DNA of 64,000 nucleotides from Pseudoalteromonas luteoviolacea S2607 (lineage in GTDB: Bacteria; Pseudomonadota; Gammaproteobacteria; Enterobacterales; Alteromonadaceae): the NCBI RefSeq assembly GCF_001625575.1, contig NZ_AUXV01000007.1, positions 1 through 64,000 of the forward strand, written 5' to 3'. Below the pieces are notes generated by a model, which did not search any database, had not been told where the DNA came from, and worked only from the letters and a program-made list of their open reading frames with translations. This document shows, one piece after another, positions 35,270 to 44,592 of this stretch. Position 1 is the stretch's first letter. Every line of letters begins with the position of its first letter. A program made the position numbers and the translations under genes.

Positions 35270-35295
35270 ACCTCAGGTTAGGTTGAGGTTTTATT
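35270..35295 (+). terminator. Terminator after hrpB
   Basis: ACCTCA (35270-35275) pairs with TGAGGT (35284-35289), followed by TTTTATT. It lies 53 bases after the hrpB stop. Confidence 0.55.
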
Positions 35296-35329
35296 GTTAG
35301 TGCAAAGATAATAAAAACAGGATTTTAAG

Positions 35330-36559
35330 ATGGAACTAACACAATTCTCTTCACAGATCACTCGCTTCACACCACTGGTTTGGACCATGCTAATAGGCAA
35401 TTTTTTTGTTCGAGCAAGTTATTATATGGTGTGGCCATTTCTTGCTGTGATTCTGTATACCAAATTTTCTTTGAGTGCGACTGAGGTGGGAGTCTTACTG
35501 ACTGGCAGTGCGACATTTGCTGTTTTACTCGGGTTTTATACAGGGAACTTAGCAGATCGATTTGGTCGCTTTAAGATACTTTATGCTGCGGTGATAGTGG
35601 GCGTGTTAGCATTTACCGCACTTGCTTTAGTTGAGGAACTTTGGGCATTTTGCTTGGCTGTATTTTTTGCATGTATGCCAAGAACACTGTGGGATGCACC
35701 AAGTAAAGCGTTGTTAAGTGATGAGCTCGCTCAAGATTCTGATAGAGAATTAGCACTCCATCTATTGTATTTTTTAGTCAATGTAGGCGCCGCGTTGGGG
35801 CCTCTTTTCGGGCTGTGGGCAGGCCTCAATGGTGAGCAATTTAGTTTTATTTATACCGCCTTTGCTTATTTGGCTTTGTTTTGTGCTTTGCTACTAAAGC
35901 AACACCAAGCGCGTGTGTGCAACACATCGAACCTGCCGACAAATGTCCCACGTTTTCGAGAGTGGTTGACGTTATTACGTGATGATAAACGGTTTTTATG
36001 GGTATTGGTTGCCACTTTCTTGGTGTATCTCGTTTTTGGCCAGGGTGATTCAAGCTTAGTGCAATACCTGACAAGGGCGGAAGTCCCAGAGCTGGCATTG
36101 TTGATTTCTAGCCTGATTGTAACCAATTCTCTGATTATTGTGCTGTTTCAATTTCCGCTTTTACACATGATGAAGGATTGGTCTATTCAATCTCGATTAC
36201 TAGTTGGAGGTGGGGTGTTAGCTGTGTCTCAAATAATGATGGTGCTAGCAGATGTTGATAGTTTTTGGGCATGGATTGTATGTATCGCTGTATTGAGCTT
36301 GAGCGAAGCAATTCTGTTTTCAAACATCAATATTCATATAGACAGAATGGCTCCTCAACATTTGAAAGCAAGTTATTTTGGCGCCGCGGGACTTTGCTCA
36401 CTTGGCTTTGCCTTCGCGCCTTTAGTTGGTGGCGTGCTCCTCGACTTAGCAAGTGGTACATGGTTATTTATCACAATGACGGTCGCTTGTTTGATTGCAA
36501 ACTGGCTGTACATCATATCTGAAAAGTCAGAAGCAAACGCTAAAGTGTATGAAGGATAG
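35330..36559 (+). CDS. MFS transporter, substrate unknown
   Basis: The 409-residue protein has about twelve membrane segments and the MFS loop 2-3 motif as GNLADRFGRFKIL. It is most like drug or sugar efflux permeases of the MFS-1 type. No linked gene shows its substrate. It starts after a distant AGGATTTTAAG ribosome binding site and is convergent with the PhoD-like gene. Confidence 0.85.
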   Translation: MELTQFSSQITRFTPLVWTMLIGNFFVRASYYMVWPFLAVILYTKFSLSATEVGVLLTGSATFAVLLGFYTGNLADRFGRFKILYAAVIVGVLAFTALALVEELWAFCLAVFFACMPRTLWDAPSKALLSDELAQDSDRELALHLLYFLVNVGAALGPLFGLWAGLNGEQFSFIYTAFAYLALFCALLLKQHQARVCNTSNLPTNVPRFREWLTLLRDDKRFLWVLVATFLVYLVFGQGDSSLVQYLTRAEVPELALLISSLIVTNSLIIVLFQFPLLHMMKDWSIQSRLLVGGGVLAVSQIMMVLADVDSFWAWIVCIAVLSLSEAILFSNINIHIDRMAPQHLKASYFGAAGLCSLGFAFAPLVGGVLLDLASGTWLFITMTVACLIANWLYIISEKSEANAKVYEG

Positions 36560-36566
36560 GGATAAA

Positions 36567-36599
36567 GTAGCGCCTCGATTAGGGCGCTACTCTTTTTTA
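36567..36599. terminator. Bidirectional terminator between the MFS and PhoD-like genes
   Basis: GTAGCGCC (36567-36574) and GGCGCTAC (36583-36590) form a perfect stem followed by TCTTTTTTA on the plus strand. The genes on either side are convergent. Confidence 0.8.
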
Positions 36600-36605
36600 T
36601 ATCAG

Positions 36606-38321
36606 TTAAAATTTAACGACCGTAGATACGGCTTCTTCTTCGGTTGTTTGAATAGAAAGTTTAATTGTGTGTTTTGCCCAATCAATATCAACCATGCCAT
36701 AGTTACTCCCCGACTTATTGATCAGGTGTCTATCGCTGGTGGTTAAATTTGTAATATTGCTGCTAACAGTGCCCACTTGTCCATCAGGGGTAATAGCACC
36801 ACTAGGCGCACAATTTCCCCACTCTCCGCTGATGCCCTTTCCTTTGTCGTCAACTTTGGTATAGCACCATGGTTTATCATTGTCTTTCGTTGTGCAGCCG
36901 TGGTACGTAGTTAGACCATAAGTGAAAGGGAATTTACATTGTTGATTGTACTGACCGTCGCCTTTGGTATCAGCATAGACAGGCAGTCGAAGAGGGTTTT
37001 CGATATGATACGGCCAATTTTGACCAAACCCAGATGCAGTGACTTCATACACGGTCACGGCCTTACCATATTGTGCACTTGCTGGGATTTCTTTTTTCAG
37101 CAGCTCCCCCCAGTGCTGATCACCAGATAAGAAAATCACCGCTTTGGTTTTACCACTATTAACTGACTTTTGCACTAAACGCAGCAGCTTAGCTCGCTCT
37201 AAGGGGACTTCTGCCCATGACTCGTAGCTCGTGCCCGACATGTCAGACTCTGCCATGTCAGCAATGGCTTGTTCAAACTGCTTACCATCTCCATATGCGC
37301 AGTACTTGCTTTTACTTCGACCTTGGTAAAGTGGTGGAAGCACTTGAATACCGCTTGCGATTAGCTTTATTTCAGAAGGGGTATTCAGTTGTTGTTCAAG
37401 CCACTGCCATTGCTGCGCACCTAAAATTGTAGTTTTATCACCTTCACACGTGCCGTAATTATTAAATGTTGGTGAGCGAAAGTAACGTGCATCCAGTGTA
37501 ATAACATGAGTGCGCTCATTGGCAGGTCCTAGTAATTTGGCTTCATAAATACCCGCTTGGCCGTTGAGCCTTGGATCATCCGCAGGTGCATCAAAGTGGC
37601 GCAAATATTCCTTTTGGCTATTGACGCGCTGGGGGTAGTGTTTGCCATCATTATTGGCCCCGTAATCATGGTCATCCCAAGTGGCCATAACTGGAATATT
37701 CGCAGCGAGAAACTTTTGATAATCAATATTACGCTTCTTGTCATCATATTTTTGGCGCATGGTCGCCATGTCTGTGGTATCAGCATAGATATTATCACCA
37801 AGCCATAAAAATAGGTCTGGTTGATGAGAAATGAGCTTGGCAAGTGCTTGTGGCATATCGCCTTTTGTTTTAAAGCAGGAGCCAAGTGCAATGCGGTCTA
37901 AGCGTTTACTCGCCTGTGGGTGGGTATGCTTTGGTAGAGGCTCCTCCTCAACCGTCGCACACTCTTCCCAGTTCCCTTGCTCGTCAATGTAACACCAAGG
38001 TGCTGTATGATTTGCCGTTGAGCACCCGTAAAAAGCTTCACCTTGATATTGGGAAGGGGTGTTACATCGGTTACCTGTAATGGTTGTAAATACGGGAATG
38101 GTTTCTGTTCGTACATTACCCCAAGAGCTACCATTAATGGCTTGTTTCAAATAACACCATTGATTGCCACTGTTGTTTTTGTCGGTGGTGCCTTGGTAGC
38201 TGGCTGTTTGATAGTTAAATACTGGCTGGCATTGGTCGTAATGTACTTCGGGAGCGGCGTGTACATTGGGTATTATGCTGAGTACGGCAAATGTTGTGAG
38301 CGCAACTGTAGTATATGTCAT
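36606..38321 (-). CDS. Exported PhoD-like phosphatase with fibronectin-type-II-like modules
   Basis: I start it at the ATG whose complement is at 38319-38321, after AGGAATCACG, giving 571 residues with a signal peptide (VALTTFAVLSIIPNVHA). The centre is a PhoD-type metallophosphatase with LWLGDNIYAD (about 172-181), TWDDHDYG (224-231) and LSGDQHWG (408-415). Around it are Cys-rich modules: 28-70, 86-121 (C86, C100, C110, C121) and 472-514 (C472, C486, C496, C514) with the spacing CxFPFTY...HGC...PWCY...WGNC of fibronectin type II domains. Such modules bind collagen or gelatin in animals and are rare in bacteria. It would act outside the inner membrane. The substrate is unknown. Confidence 0.8.
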   Translation of the reverse strand: MTYTTVALTTFAVLSIIPNVHAAPEVHYDQCQPVFNYQTASYQGTTDKNNSGNQWCYLKQAINGSSWGNVRTETIPVFTTITGNRCNTPSQYQGEAFYGCSTANHTAPWCYIDEQGNWEECATVEEEPLPKHTHPQASKRLDRIALGSCFKTKGDMPQALAKLISHQPDLFLWLGDNIYADTTDMATMRQKYDDKKRNIDYQKFLAANIPVMATWDDHDYGANNDGKHYPQRVNSQKEYLRHFDAPADDPRLNGQAGIYEAKLLGPANERTHVITLDARYFRSPTFNNYGTCEGDKTTILGAQQWQWLEQQLNTPSEIKLIASGIQVLPPLYQGRSKSKYCAYGDGKQFEQAIADMAESDMSGTSYESWAEVPLERAKLLRLVQKSVNSGKTKAVIFLSGDQHWGELLKKEIPASAQYGKAVTVYEVTASGFGQNWPYHIENPLRLPVYADTKGDGQYNQQCKFPFTYGLTTYHGCTTKDNDKPWCYTKVDDKGKGISGEWGNCAPSGAITPDGQVGTVSSNITNLTTSDRHLINKSGSNYGMVDIDWAKHTIKLSIQTTEEEAVSTVVKF

Positions 38322-38918
38322 CGTGATTCCTGTGAGTTTATTGTCTTTTCTCCCTCCTTGTGAGCAAACGAACAGCCTACATCTACTGTTTGTGTTCTTC
38401 CGAATTGAACGCGAGGAGTGTATTCCCCAAAAATGAAACTCCGTTGTCAAAACGATGGCATAAATATGTCTAGTGTCTTTTAAACGCCACTGTTCTTTAA
38501 AAGTGTATGAACTTAACCTTATGATAGGATTGATTTTTATTATTATATTTATATCTGCATATTTTTTGTGGAATTACATCTTGTTTGCTTGAATTTGTAC
38601 CTTAAGTTGGCTATTTTTGGTGCGTAAAAGTATTTTCCGCATACATTTACAGGCTATCTAACCAATGTGAGGTTGGCAGAGCTTAATACGAGCAATCGTT
38701 AAATTTATTTAAATATTGGCGGTTAGGCTTAAGTTCGTATTGGTGACTTATTGTATGTCCTGAGAAGGTGATATTTGTTTTGATAGTCGTGGCATCGTGT
38801 TACACAGGATTGCGTATCACTTGCTGCATCTTTGAAATTTGCAAGAAAAAAGCGGAGCTTGATAGCTCCGCTTTTCTGTCTGTTTTATTACACTCGAATT
38901 TTATCGAGTCACCTCGGT
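38322..38918. other. 597-base intergenic region with one terminator
   Basis: The right part holds a strong hairpin, AAAAGCGGAGCT (38848-38859) with AGCTCCGCTTTT (38864-38875), perfect over 12 bp with a TGAT loop. On the minus strand it is followed by TTTTTT and ends the gene at 38919-40448. I see no gene or other clear element in the rest, which must contain the promoter of the PhoD-like gene. Confidence 0.75.
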
Positions 38919-40448
38919 TTAATTGAAAGCCGGTTGCCAGTACTTCAACGAGAAGTTGTCGATATTGACTGTAGCTGGTGAATTACTAAACGAGCGTACG
39001 CGAATGAGGAAGCGACGCAGCGACTGAGTCGGATCAAGTGTATACACCTCATTGACTTGGTAGCTACCTTTACCAAATGTGCGCACCTCACAAAAAGAAT
39101 CTTTTTTGCCTGTTTTATAATAGACATCAGTACACACTTGCACGGGTTGCCCTAAGGTTGCCTCAGTAATATTAACGTCTAATTGGGTGTGTATTTGTGT
39201 GGCAAAGCGTGTTTCACTCCAGGGGAAAAAGTAAGAGTAACTTGCTTGTCGCCAGGGAGAAAGTGCGAGCCTCAGGTTTTTGGTGTTGTTGAATTGGTTA
39301 TTGTCTTCAAGGCTTATTGCAACCTCTTCTGGGTATCGCGTCGTGAAGTCAATATTGCCAGATTCATAGTCATTAAAAACCTGATAGAAAGCGCCATCGG
39401 AGCTAACTTCTGCAGTGTGGACACGTGCGCTGTCAATGAATATTGAGCGCTCAGCTTCAATTTCAAAGTTCATCGATGAAATACTTGAAGTATAGTAATC
39501 ATCACTAAAATCAAGTATTAAAGGGATTGTTTTACGTTCATTAGGTGCAAGCGTTAATCTATCGTATTGGCTAATAGTATTCGCTGCTCCGGCAAGTTCG
39601 CGAGTAAAGAAAGCTTGGCCTGCAAGCTTTACTTCAATCGTTTCGCTGCTAGGGTTGTTGAGTGTGAGAGTGGTGGCAAGGTAGTTGGGCGTTGAATGCA
39701 CAATAAACAAATTGCTTAACTCGAACTTGGTTCTATATCTGCCTTCATTGTCTGCGTTTATTTGTAAGCTTGGGGCATTTGGGTTTGTGTGTACGTGTGT
39801 GAGCGCGATATTACCGCTAAAATGTCTTTGTAATTGCTCGATAGTTGTTGTCGTGGTGTTATCCATTAAGAAGTGCTGGATAACTGTATTACTATGTTCC
39901 CTGTTGTCAGTAAGTTGCGCTTTGATGTTGTCGAAAACGACAGGCATCTCATCTAACAAATGCGTGCTCCAGTATGCTGTGACATGTTTAATATGTTTGC
40001 CGTCAGGTAATGTTGTAGCGACGTCAAATGAATGAATACTATCAGGTTCTTGGCTAATATTATCCGCTTCTGAGGTATATACTTGCATTTGACTGCCGTC
40101 ATCGAATTCGACGATTAAAGAGGTATAAAGGGTCGTATTTCCTTGATACTTTGAATTTTGGATTTCTGGTAGTTGGACATCAAAGCTGACTCGAAACTGT
40201 GTAGGGTTAGTCAGGGTTTGGTTGATTTCAAAAACACGCATTATCTCAAAATGGCTTTGGGCACTAACTTTTAAGCTATAGCTACCCGAGATAGGGTGTA
40301 CATTGGTTTGCTCAATAGCTGTGACATCACCGTAATTGATCTCTACCTGCTCAGTTGAATGTTCAAAGTCTAGCTTTTCGAGAACTTGCGCGTGTCCCTG
40401 TGTGGTAAAAATACTCGACAATATTAATGCCAAAGACTTAATTTTCAT
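38919..40448 (-). CDS. Large secreted protein of unknown function
   Basis: The 509-residue protein has a signal peptide (KSLALILSSIFTTQGHAQ) and appears to be built of beta-sandwich-like segments. Three parts share a ground plan of a folded domain beginning with DFEHSTEQV, NDYESGNIDF or similar text and ending in DNIKA/DNFSL, as in carbohydrate-binding or jelly-roll domains. No catalytic motif was recognised. It may be an adhesin or polysaccharide-binding protein; that is a weak inference from the all-beta look. Confidence 0.6.
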   Translation of the reverse strand: MKIKSLALILSSIFTTQGHAQVLEKLDFEHSTEQVEINYGDVTAIEQTNVHPISGSYSLKVSAQSHFEIMRVFEINQTLTNPTQFRVSFDVQLPEIQNSKYQGNTTLYTSLIVEFDDGSQMQVYTSEADNISQEPDSIHSFDVATTLPDGKHIKHVTAYWSTHLLDEMPVVFDNIKAQLTDNREHSNTVIQHFLMDNTTTTTIEQLQRHFSGNIALTHVHTNPNAPSLQINADNEGRYRTKFELSNLFIVHSTPNYLATTLTLNNPSSETIEVKLAGQAFFTRELAGAANTISQYDRLTLAPNERKTIPLILDFSDDYYTSSISSMNFEIEAERSIFIDSARVHTAEVSSDGAFYQVFNDYESGNIDFTTRYPEEVAISLEDNNQFNNTKNLRLALSPWRQASYSYFFPWSETRFATQIHTQLDVNITEATLGQPVQVCTDVYYKTGKKDSFCEVRTFGKGSYQVNEVYTLDPTQSLRRFLIRVRSFSNSPATVNIDNFSLKYWQPAFN

Positions 40449-40691
40449 ATTCCTTTCCTTATTTAGTTGTAGTTTTCCCTCTGTTTGTCGGTTGTTTGAA
40501 TAATATATTTAGCTTTATTTTTATGAATTTAATTAATTAATAGTTTTGTATGGGTTTTTGAGGTTGTTTTTTGTTCTCTTATGGATAAATAATTAAAAGT
40601 CATAAAAGTGCATCGAGAAGCTTTTAGGATATGACTAGGCGGTTTCAGTCATTCGCCGCTGTGAAAAATAAACAGGTAGTGGGGTATTAAG

Positions 40692-42998
40692 GTGCGATTA
40701 AAAACACGTTTAAGTATTGTTTCTGTCTTACTTGCTGTCGTACCGTTATTAATAGCGTGCTTCGCAATTGGCTTTATTGCCTATCAAGAAGGTAAGGCTG
40801 CAGTCTCTAAAGAAGTTGAGAACAACCTAATATCTAGAAGAAACGCGATGCAAAACCAAGTAGAGCGCTACTTTGCAACTATGCAATCGCAGGCTACTAC
40901 ATTGGCGCATTCGACCATGGTGATAGATGCAGCCAAAGCTTTCAAGGCTGCATTCAATGATATTGAACCAAAGAGCGAAAGTACCTTTCAAGCACTGGAA
41001 AACTACTATTTGAGTCAGTTTAGACCCGTTTTGGTAGATAAAAGCCCACTTCAAGAAGGGGAAGCTACGCGTTTATTTACTCAGCTTTCTATACAAGCCA
41101 AAGCGTTGCAAACACAGTATATTGCAGACAACCCTCATCCCCTAGGCAGTAAAGATCAGCTGTTAATAGGGCCTAATAATAATGGTTATGATGCCGTGCA
41201 TCGTAAATACCATCAGGCACTGCGTGATTTTCAGTCTCAATTTGGTTTTTATGACATCTTTCTTGTCAGCCCTGAAGGTGACGTCGTGTACTCGGTATTT
41301 AAAGAGGTCGATTTTGCGACGTCTCTTACTACAGGGCCATTTAGTGACTCAGGTCTAGCGCGCGCATTTCAGGCTGCCAGAGGACAAACCACAAGGCAAG
41401 GCAACTTTATTGACTTCGCGCCTTATCTCCCCTCATATAATGCCGCAGCAGGATTTATTAGCGCCGCAATTATAGATGATGGCGAATTTGTAGGCGTATT
41501 AGTTTTTCAATTACCTGTGGACGAAATTAATAATATGCTGACCTTCTCTGGTCAATGGAAAGCGCAGGGGTTGGGCGACTCTGGCGAAATATATGTGGTA
41601 AATCAAGCAAAAAAATTACTGACCAACAGTCGCTTTTTTGTTGAAGATAAGTCTCAGTTTTTGACCGTGCTGGAAGCGCATAATGTAGCCCAAGACATCA
41701 TTACTAAAATTGAACAGCAAGATACAACTGTCGGCATATTAGAGGTGGACTCTCCCGGCACGCGTGCAGCACTTAATGGAAAGTCCGGTGTTGCGATATT
41801 TGATGATTACCGTTCTGTCGCTGTGGCATCAGCATATGCCCCCCTTAATATTGAAGGCTTGAATTGGGCCATTGTTAGTGAGGTTGATTATTCAGAGGCG
41901 TTCGCAATGATTTCATCGTTGCAGATCTCTATTTTTAAATCTGCATTGGTATTTGTTTTGATTGCGGGTGTACTGGCAACCTTAATCGGGATTTTTATTG
42001 CAACGCGAGTTACGCAACCTATATTAGCGGCAAGTCATGCCATTAGAGATATTGCTGATAACAATGATTTTCGCTTGCGTGCACCGGCTGAAGGGGATGC
42101 TGAGATCTGTGAGCTGAGTGAATCTGTCAACCGTTTAGTTGGACGCCTGCAAGGAAATTTCAGCGATATGTTGAGCAGTGCTCACACGTTGAAAGAGATG
42201 TCGATTGTATTGTCTGAACGAATGGGCGCATTGATCAATGCGGTAAACCAGCAGTCGTTAGACTGTGAACAATCGGCGGCAGCTGGCTCACAGATGCAAC
42301 AAGCAGTACAAGAAGTGGCTAATAGCGCACTTAAAACTTCCGAACACACACAGCAAGTGAATAGCCTCACAGATAATACCAATGACTTGGTCGCTCAGTG
42401 TGCATTGATATCTCAGCAACTAGCCACAGAGATGGCTTCAGTGGGTGAGATGATGGATATCTTGTCCTCTCAAAGTGCTAAAATCGGCAGTGTATTAGAT
42501 GTGATCCAATCTGTTGCGGAGCAAACCAATTTATTAGCGCTGAATGCTGCAATTGAAGCTGCGCGAGCGGGTGATGCTGGGCGGGGGTTTGCCGTTGTTG
42601 CAGATGAAGTACGGGGTCTGGCAATCCGTACTCAGCAAGCGACAGGTGAAATTGAGGATATGATTAAGCGTTTACAATCAGGTGTTGAAAAGGCCCAAGG
42701 GCGTGTACAGCAGAGCCAATCTCAAAGCGTGAATAATGCAGAAACTTCGGAGCAAGCGAAAGCGTCATTGGGAGATGTTACTTCTGCGATAGCACAAATC
42801 GCGGCGATGAACACACAAGTTGCTACGGCATCTAAGCAGCAGTCAGATACGGTTCAGCAGATAAGCCAGTCTATTTCTGCTATCAGTCAGGAGGCCAGCG
42901 ACAACTTGGCTCGAGGGCGCGAAATTGATGAGCGGGCGACACAGTTAGAGCAACTTGCAGTGAAGTTAAATGGTATTTTAACACACTATCGGGTGTGA
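40692..42998 (+). CDS. Methyl-accepting chemotaxis protein
   Basis: The 768-residue protein has an N-terminal membrane helix ([23 protein letters not shown]), a large periplasmic dCACHE-like sensor (about 35-410), a second membrane helix ([22 protein letters not shown]), a HAMP domain and a signalling domain with [21 protein letters not shown] followed by [14 protein letters not shown]. The hairpin tip is intact, so it should couple to CheA/CheW. The start is GTG at 40692 with a weak GGGG upstream. The ligand cannot be told from sequence. Confidence 0.92.
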   Translation: MRLKTRLSIVSVLLAVVPLLIACFAIGFIAYQEGKAAVSKEVENNLISRRNAMQNQVERYFATMQSQATTLAHSTMVIDAAKAFKAAFNDIEPKSESTFQALENYYLSQFRPVLVDKSPLQEGEATRLFTQLSIQAKALQTQYIADNPHPLGSKDQLLIGPNNNGYDAVHRKYHQALRDFQSQFGFYDIFLVSPEGDVVYSVFKEVDFATSLTTGPFSDSGLARAFQAARGQTTRQGNFIDFAPYLPSYNAAAGFISAAIIDDGEFVGVLVFQLPVDEINNMLTFSGQWKAQGLGDSGEIYVVNQAKKLLTNSRFFVEDKSQFLTVLEAHNVAQDIITKIEQQDTTVGILEVDSPGTRAALNGKSGVAIFDDYRSVAVASAYAPLNIEGLNWAIVSEVDYSEAFAMISSLQISIFKSALVFVLIAGVLATLIGIFIATRVTQPILAASHAIRDIADNNDFRLRAPAEGDAEICELSESVNRLVGRLQGNFSDMLSSAHTLKEMSIVLSERMGALINAVNQQSLDCEQSAAAGSQMQQAVQEVANSALKTSEHTQQVNSLTDNTNDLVAQCALISQQLATEMASVGEMMDILSSQSAKIGSVLDVIQSVAEQTNLLALNAAIEAARAGDAGRGFAVVADEVRGLAIRTQQATGEIEDMIKRLQSGVEKAQGRVQQSQSQSVNNAETSEQAKASLGDVTSAIAQIAAMNTQVATASKQQSDTVQQISQSISAISQEASDNLARGREIDERATQLEQLAVKLNGILTHYRV

Positions 42999-43048
42999 CT
43001 TTTGACCGCTGGTGGCGAATCCAATGTGTGCCAAATGGCCTCACAGAG

Positions 43049-43741
43049 TTAGTCATGCTGTAATGAGCGCGCCGATGCTATCGGTCTGTAACTGCTTGGC
43101 TTGTCAATCTTTTGCACTGTGAGGGATTGGTATAAATGAGGGACCAATAAATGATTAAATCCCGTGACATCATGCTGCTTGTCGTCTAACCATTTATCCA
43201 ATAAGTCCGCGCGTTGTGGGAGCATCATCGGACTTGCCTTATCGTGATAGGGGCGCAGCTTAGAGTGAGGGGGGAGCGTGATAATCGAGCAAGAAAGTTG
43301 CTGTTCTCCTGTGGTTGGGTGACACCAATACTTGTACAATCCAGCCAAGCACAGTGCTCCATTTTTTGCGATAAAATCATGATAATCTTTAGGCTTGCCA
43401 TCTTGGTACTGTGTTTCGCCAAACCCTTTGGTGACAATAATACAGCGGTTATATCTAAAAGGTTGATAAGCGGCGCTATTTTTCACATGTAACTTATCAT
43501 ACCGGCTGTTAAATGAGGTGTATTTAGAAGGCTTAAACCCAGATTGCGTTTGCGTTAGCAGTAGCCACCAAGTGGCACTGCTAAGGTGGCGCTGACCGTT
43601 ATGCTGGTGGACGATGCTTATCGTATCGGTTGCGCGTTTAAAGCGGCCAAAATGCATTTGTTCTCGTGGGTTTTCAATACCTAGGTCTAGCAGTATTTGG
43701 ATCACGAAAGGGTCATCAGTAATATTCAATCTGCCACACAT
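43049..43741 (-). CDS. HMCES/YedK abasic-site shielding protein (SRAP family)
   Basis: The 230-residue protein begins MCGRLNITDD, with the catalytic Cys2 that forms a thiazolidine link to abasic sites in single-stranded DNA. Length and layout fit the SRAP (DUF159) family. It starts after GGGAGG and is divergent from the SOS cassette imuA-imuB-dnaE2, whose LexA box is 118 bases away from its start codon. Both systems deal with damaged DNA, so a functional pairing is plausible. Whether it responds to LexA is not shown. Confidence 0.9.
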   Translation of the reverse strand: MCGRLNITDDPFVIQILLDLGIENPREQMHFGRFKRATDTISIVHQHNGQRHLSSATWWLLLTQTQSGFKPSKYTSFNSRYDKLHVKNSAAYQPFRYNRCIIVTKGFGETQYQDGKPKDYHDFIAKNGALCLAGLYKYWCHPTTGEQQLSCSIITLPPHSKLRPYHDKASPMMLPQRADLLDKWLDDKQHDVTGFNHLLVPHLYQSLTVQKIDKPSSYRPIASARSLQHD

Positions 43742-43851
43742 ATTTGCCTCCCATTTAGCCTAAGCTTTTACTGCTACTGCATTTATTGTAGCCAGTTAAA
43801 GCGACTTTGCGATATGCCCTGTAGATCTCACTTGCACTTTTGATTTCGATC

Positions 43852-43874
43852 TATAATACTGTATATGTATACAG
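43852..43874 (+). promoter_or_regulatory. LexA-controlled promoter of the imuA operon
   Basis: CTGTATATGTATACAG (43859-43874) matches the gammaproteobacterial LexA consensus CTGT-N8-ACAG exactly and is nearly palindromic. TATAAT (43852-43857) lies directly upstream as a -10 and TTGCAC (43832-43837) may be the -35, although the 14-base spacing is short. The imuA start at 43888 lies 13 bases downstream of the box. LexA bound here would block transcription until DNA damage. Confidence 0.9.
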
Positions 43875-43887
43875 TAAAGTGTGTGTT

Positions 43888-44589
43888 ATGGCCAATTTAA
43901 TTGATTTTTTACAGCATCAGAACCTTGTTTGGCAGGGGACTGAAAATGCACCTGTCTCTCGTCAGGTATATGAGACCGTCAGTACAGGGTTTGATGATCT
44001 TGATAAGCTGCTGCATGGTGGGTTGCCAAGTCAAGGCGTTGTGGATATTCAGAGCCAAATAGGGATTGGGGAGCTGAGGTTATTATTGCCTTACTTACGC
44101 AAACAAACTCGCATGTGCGCGGTAATACACCCGCCTGCGCTGATTAACGCCCATGCTCTTTTTCACCAAGGTGTAGACACTGGGCAGTTTTTAGTGATCC
44201 GGCCTAACTCGTCACAAGAGGCACTTTGGGCAGCTGAGCAGTGCTTAAAAAGCGGAGCCTGTAGCAGTGTTTTGATGTGGCATGGGGATTTAGAAGTGCA
44301 TCAAGTTAAACGTTTACAACTTGCAGCGCAAACAGGGCAAGGGCTTATTTGTTTAATGCGCAGCTGTATTATGCAGTCAACATCATTGCCAGTCTGTTTA
44401 AGTTTAAAGTTATTACCTCATCCGTTGGGCCTTAAGGTGCAAGTGACAAAGCGTCGTGGAGGGTGGGCTAAACCTGACTTTGTACTCGATATGTCTTCAA
44501 GTTGGCCTGAGCTGACAGCACAGATTAAATCTCCTCAAGGTGCTGATATCGTAACATTTGAGCGTGCCTTACAGCAGGTAAATAGGTGA
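43888..44589 (+). CDS. imuA: ImuA, SOS mutasome accessory protein (SulA/RecA-like)
   Basis: I start it at ATG 43888, just after the LexA box, giving 233 residues. The early ISTGFDDLDKLLHGGLPSQG-type segment (here STGFDDLDKLLHGGLPSQGV in part) is typical of ImuA, a RecA-like protein that lost its ATPase motifs. It acts with ImuB and DnaE2 in error-prone lesion bypass. The gene lies 3 bases before imuB. The family is known to be SOS-induced. Confidence 0.9.
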   Translation: MANLIDFLQHQNLVWQGTENAPVSRQVYETVSTGFDDLDKLLHGGLPSQGVVDIQSQIGIGELRLLLPYLRKQTRMCAVIHPPALINAHALFHQGVDTGQFLVIRPNSSQEALWAAEQCLKSGACSSVLMWHGDLEVHQVKRLQLAAQTGQGLICLMRSCIMQSTSLPVCLSLKLLPHPLGLKVQVTKRRGGWAKPDFVLDMSSSWPELTAQIKSPQGADIVTFERALQQVNR

Positions 44590-44592
44590 GTT

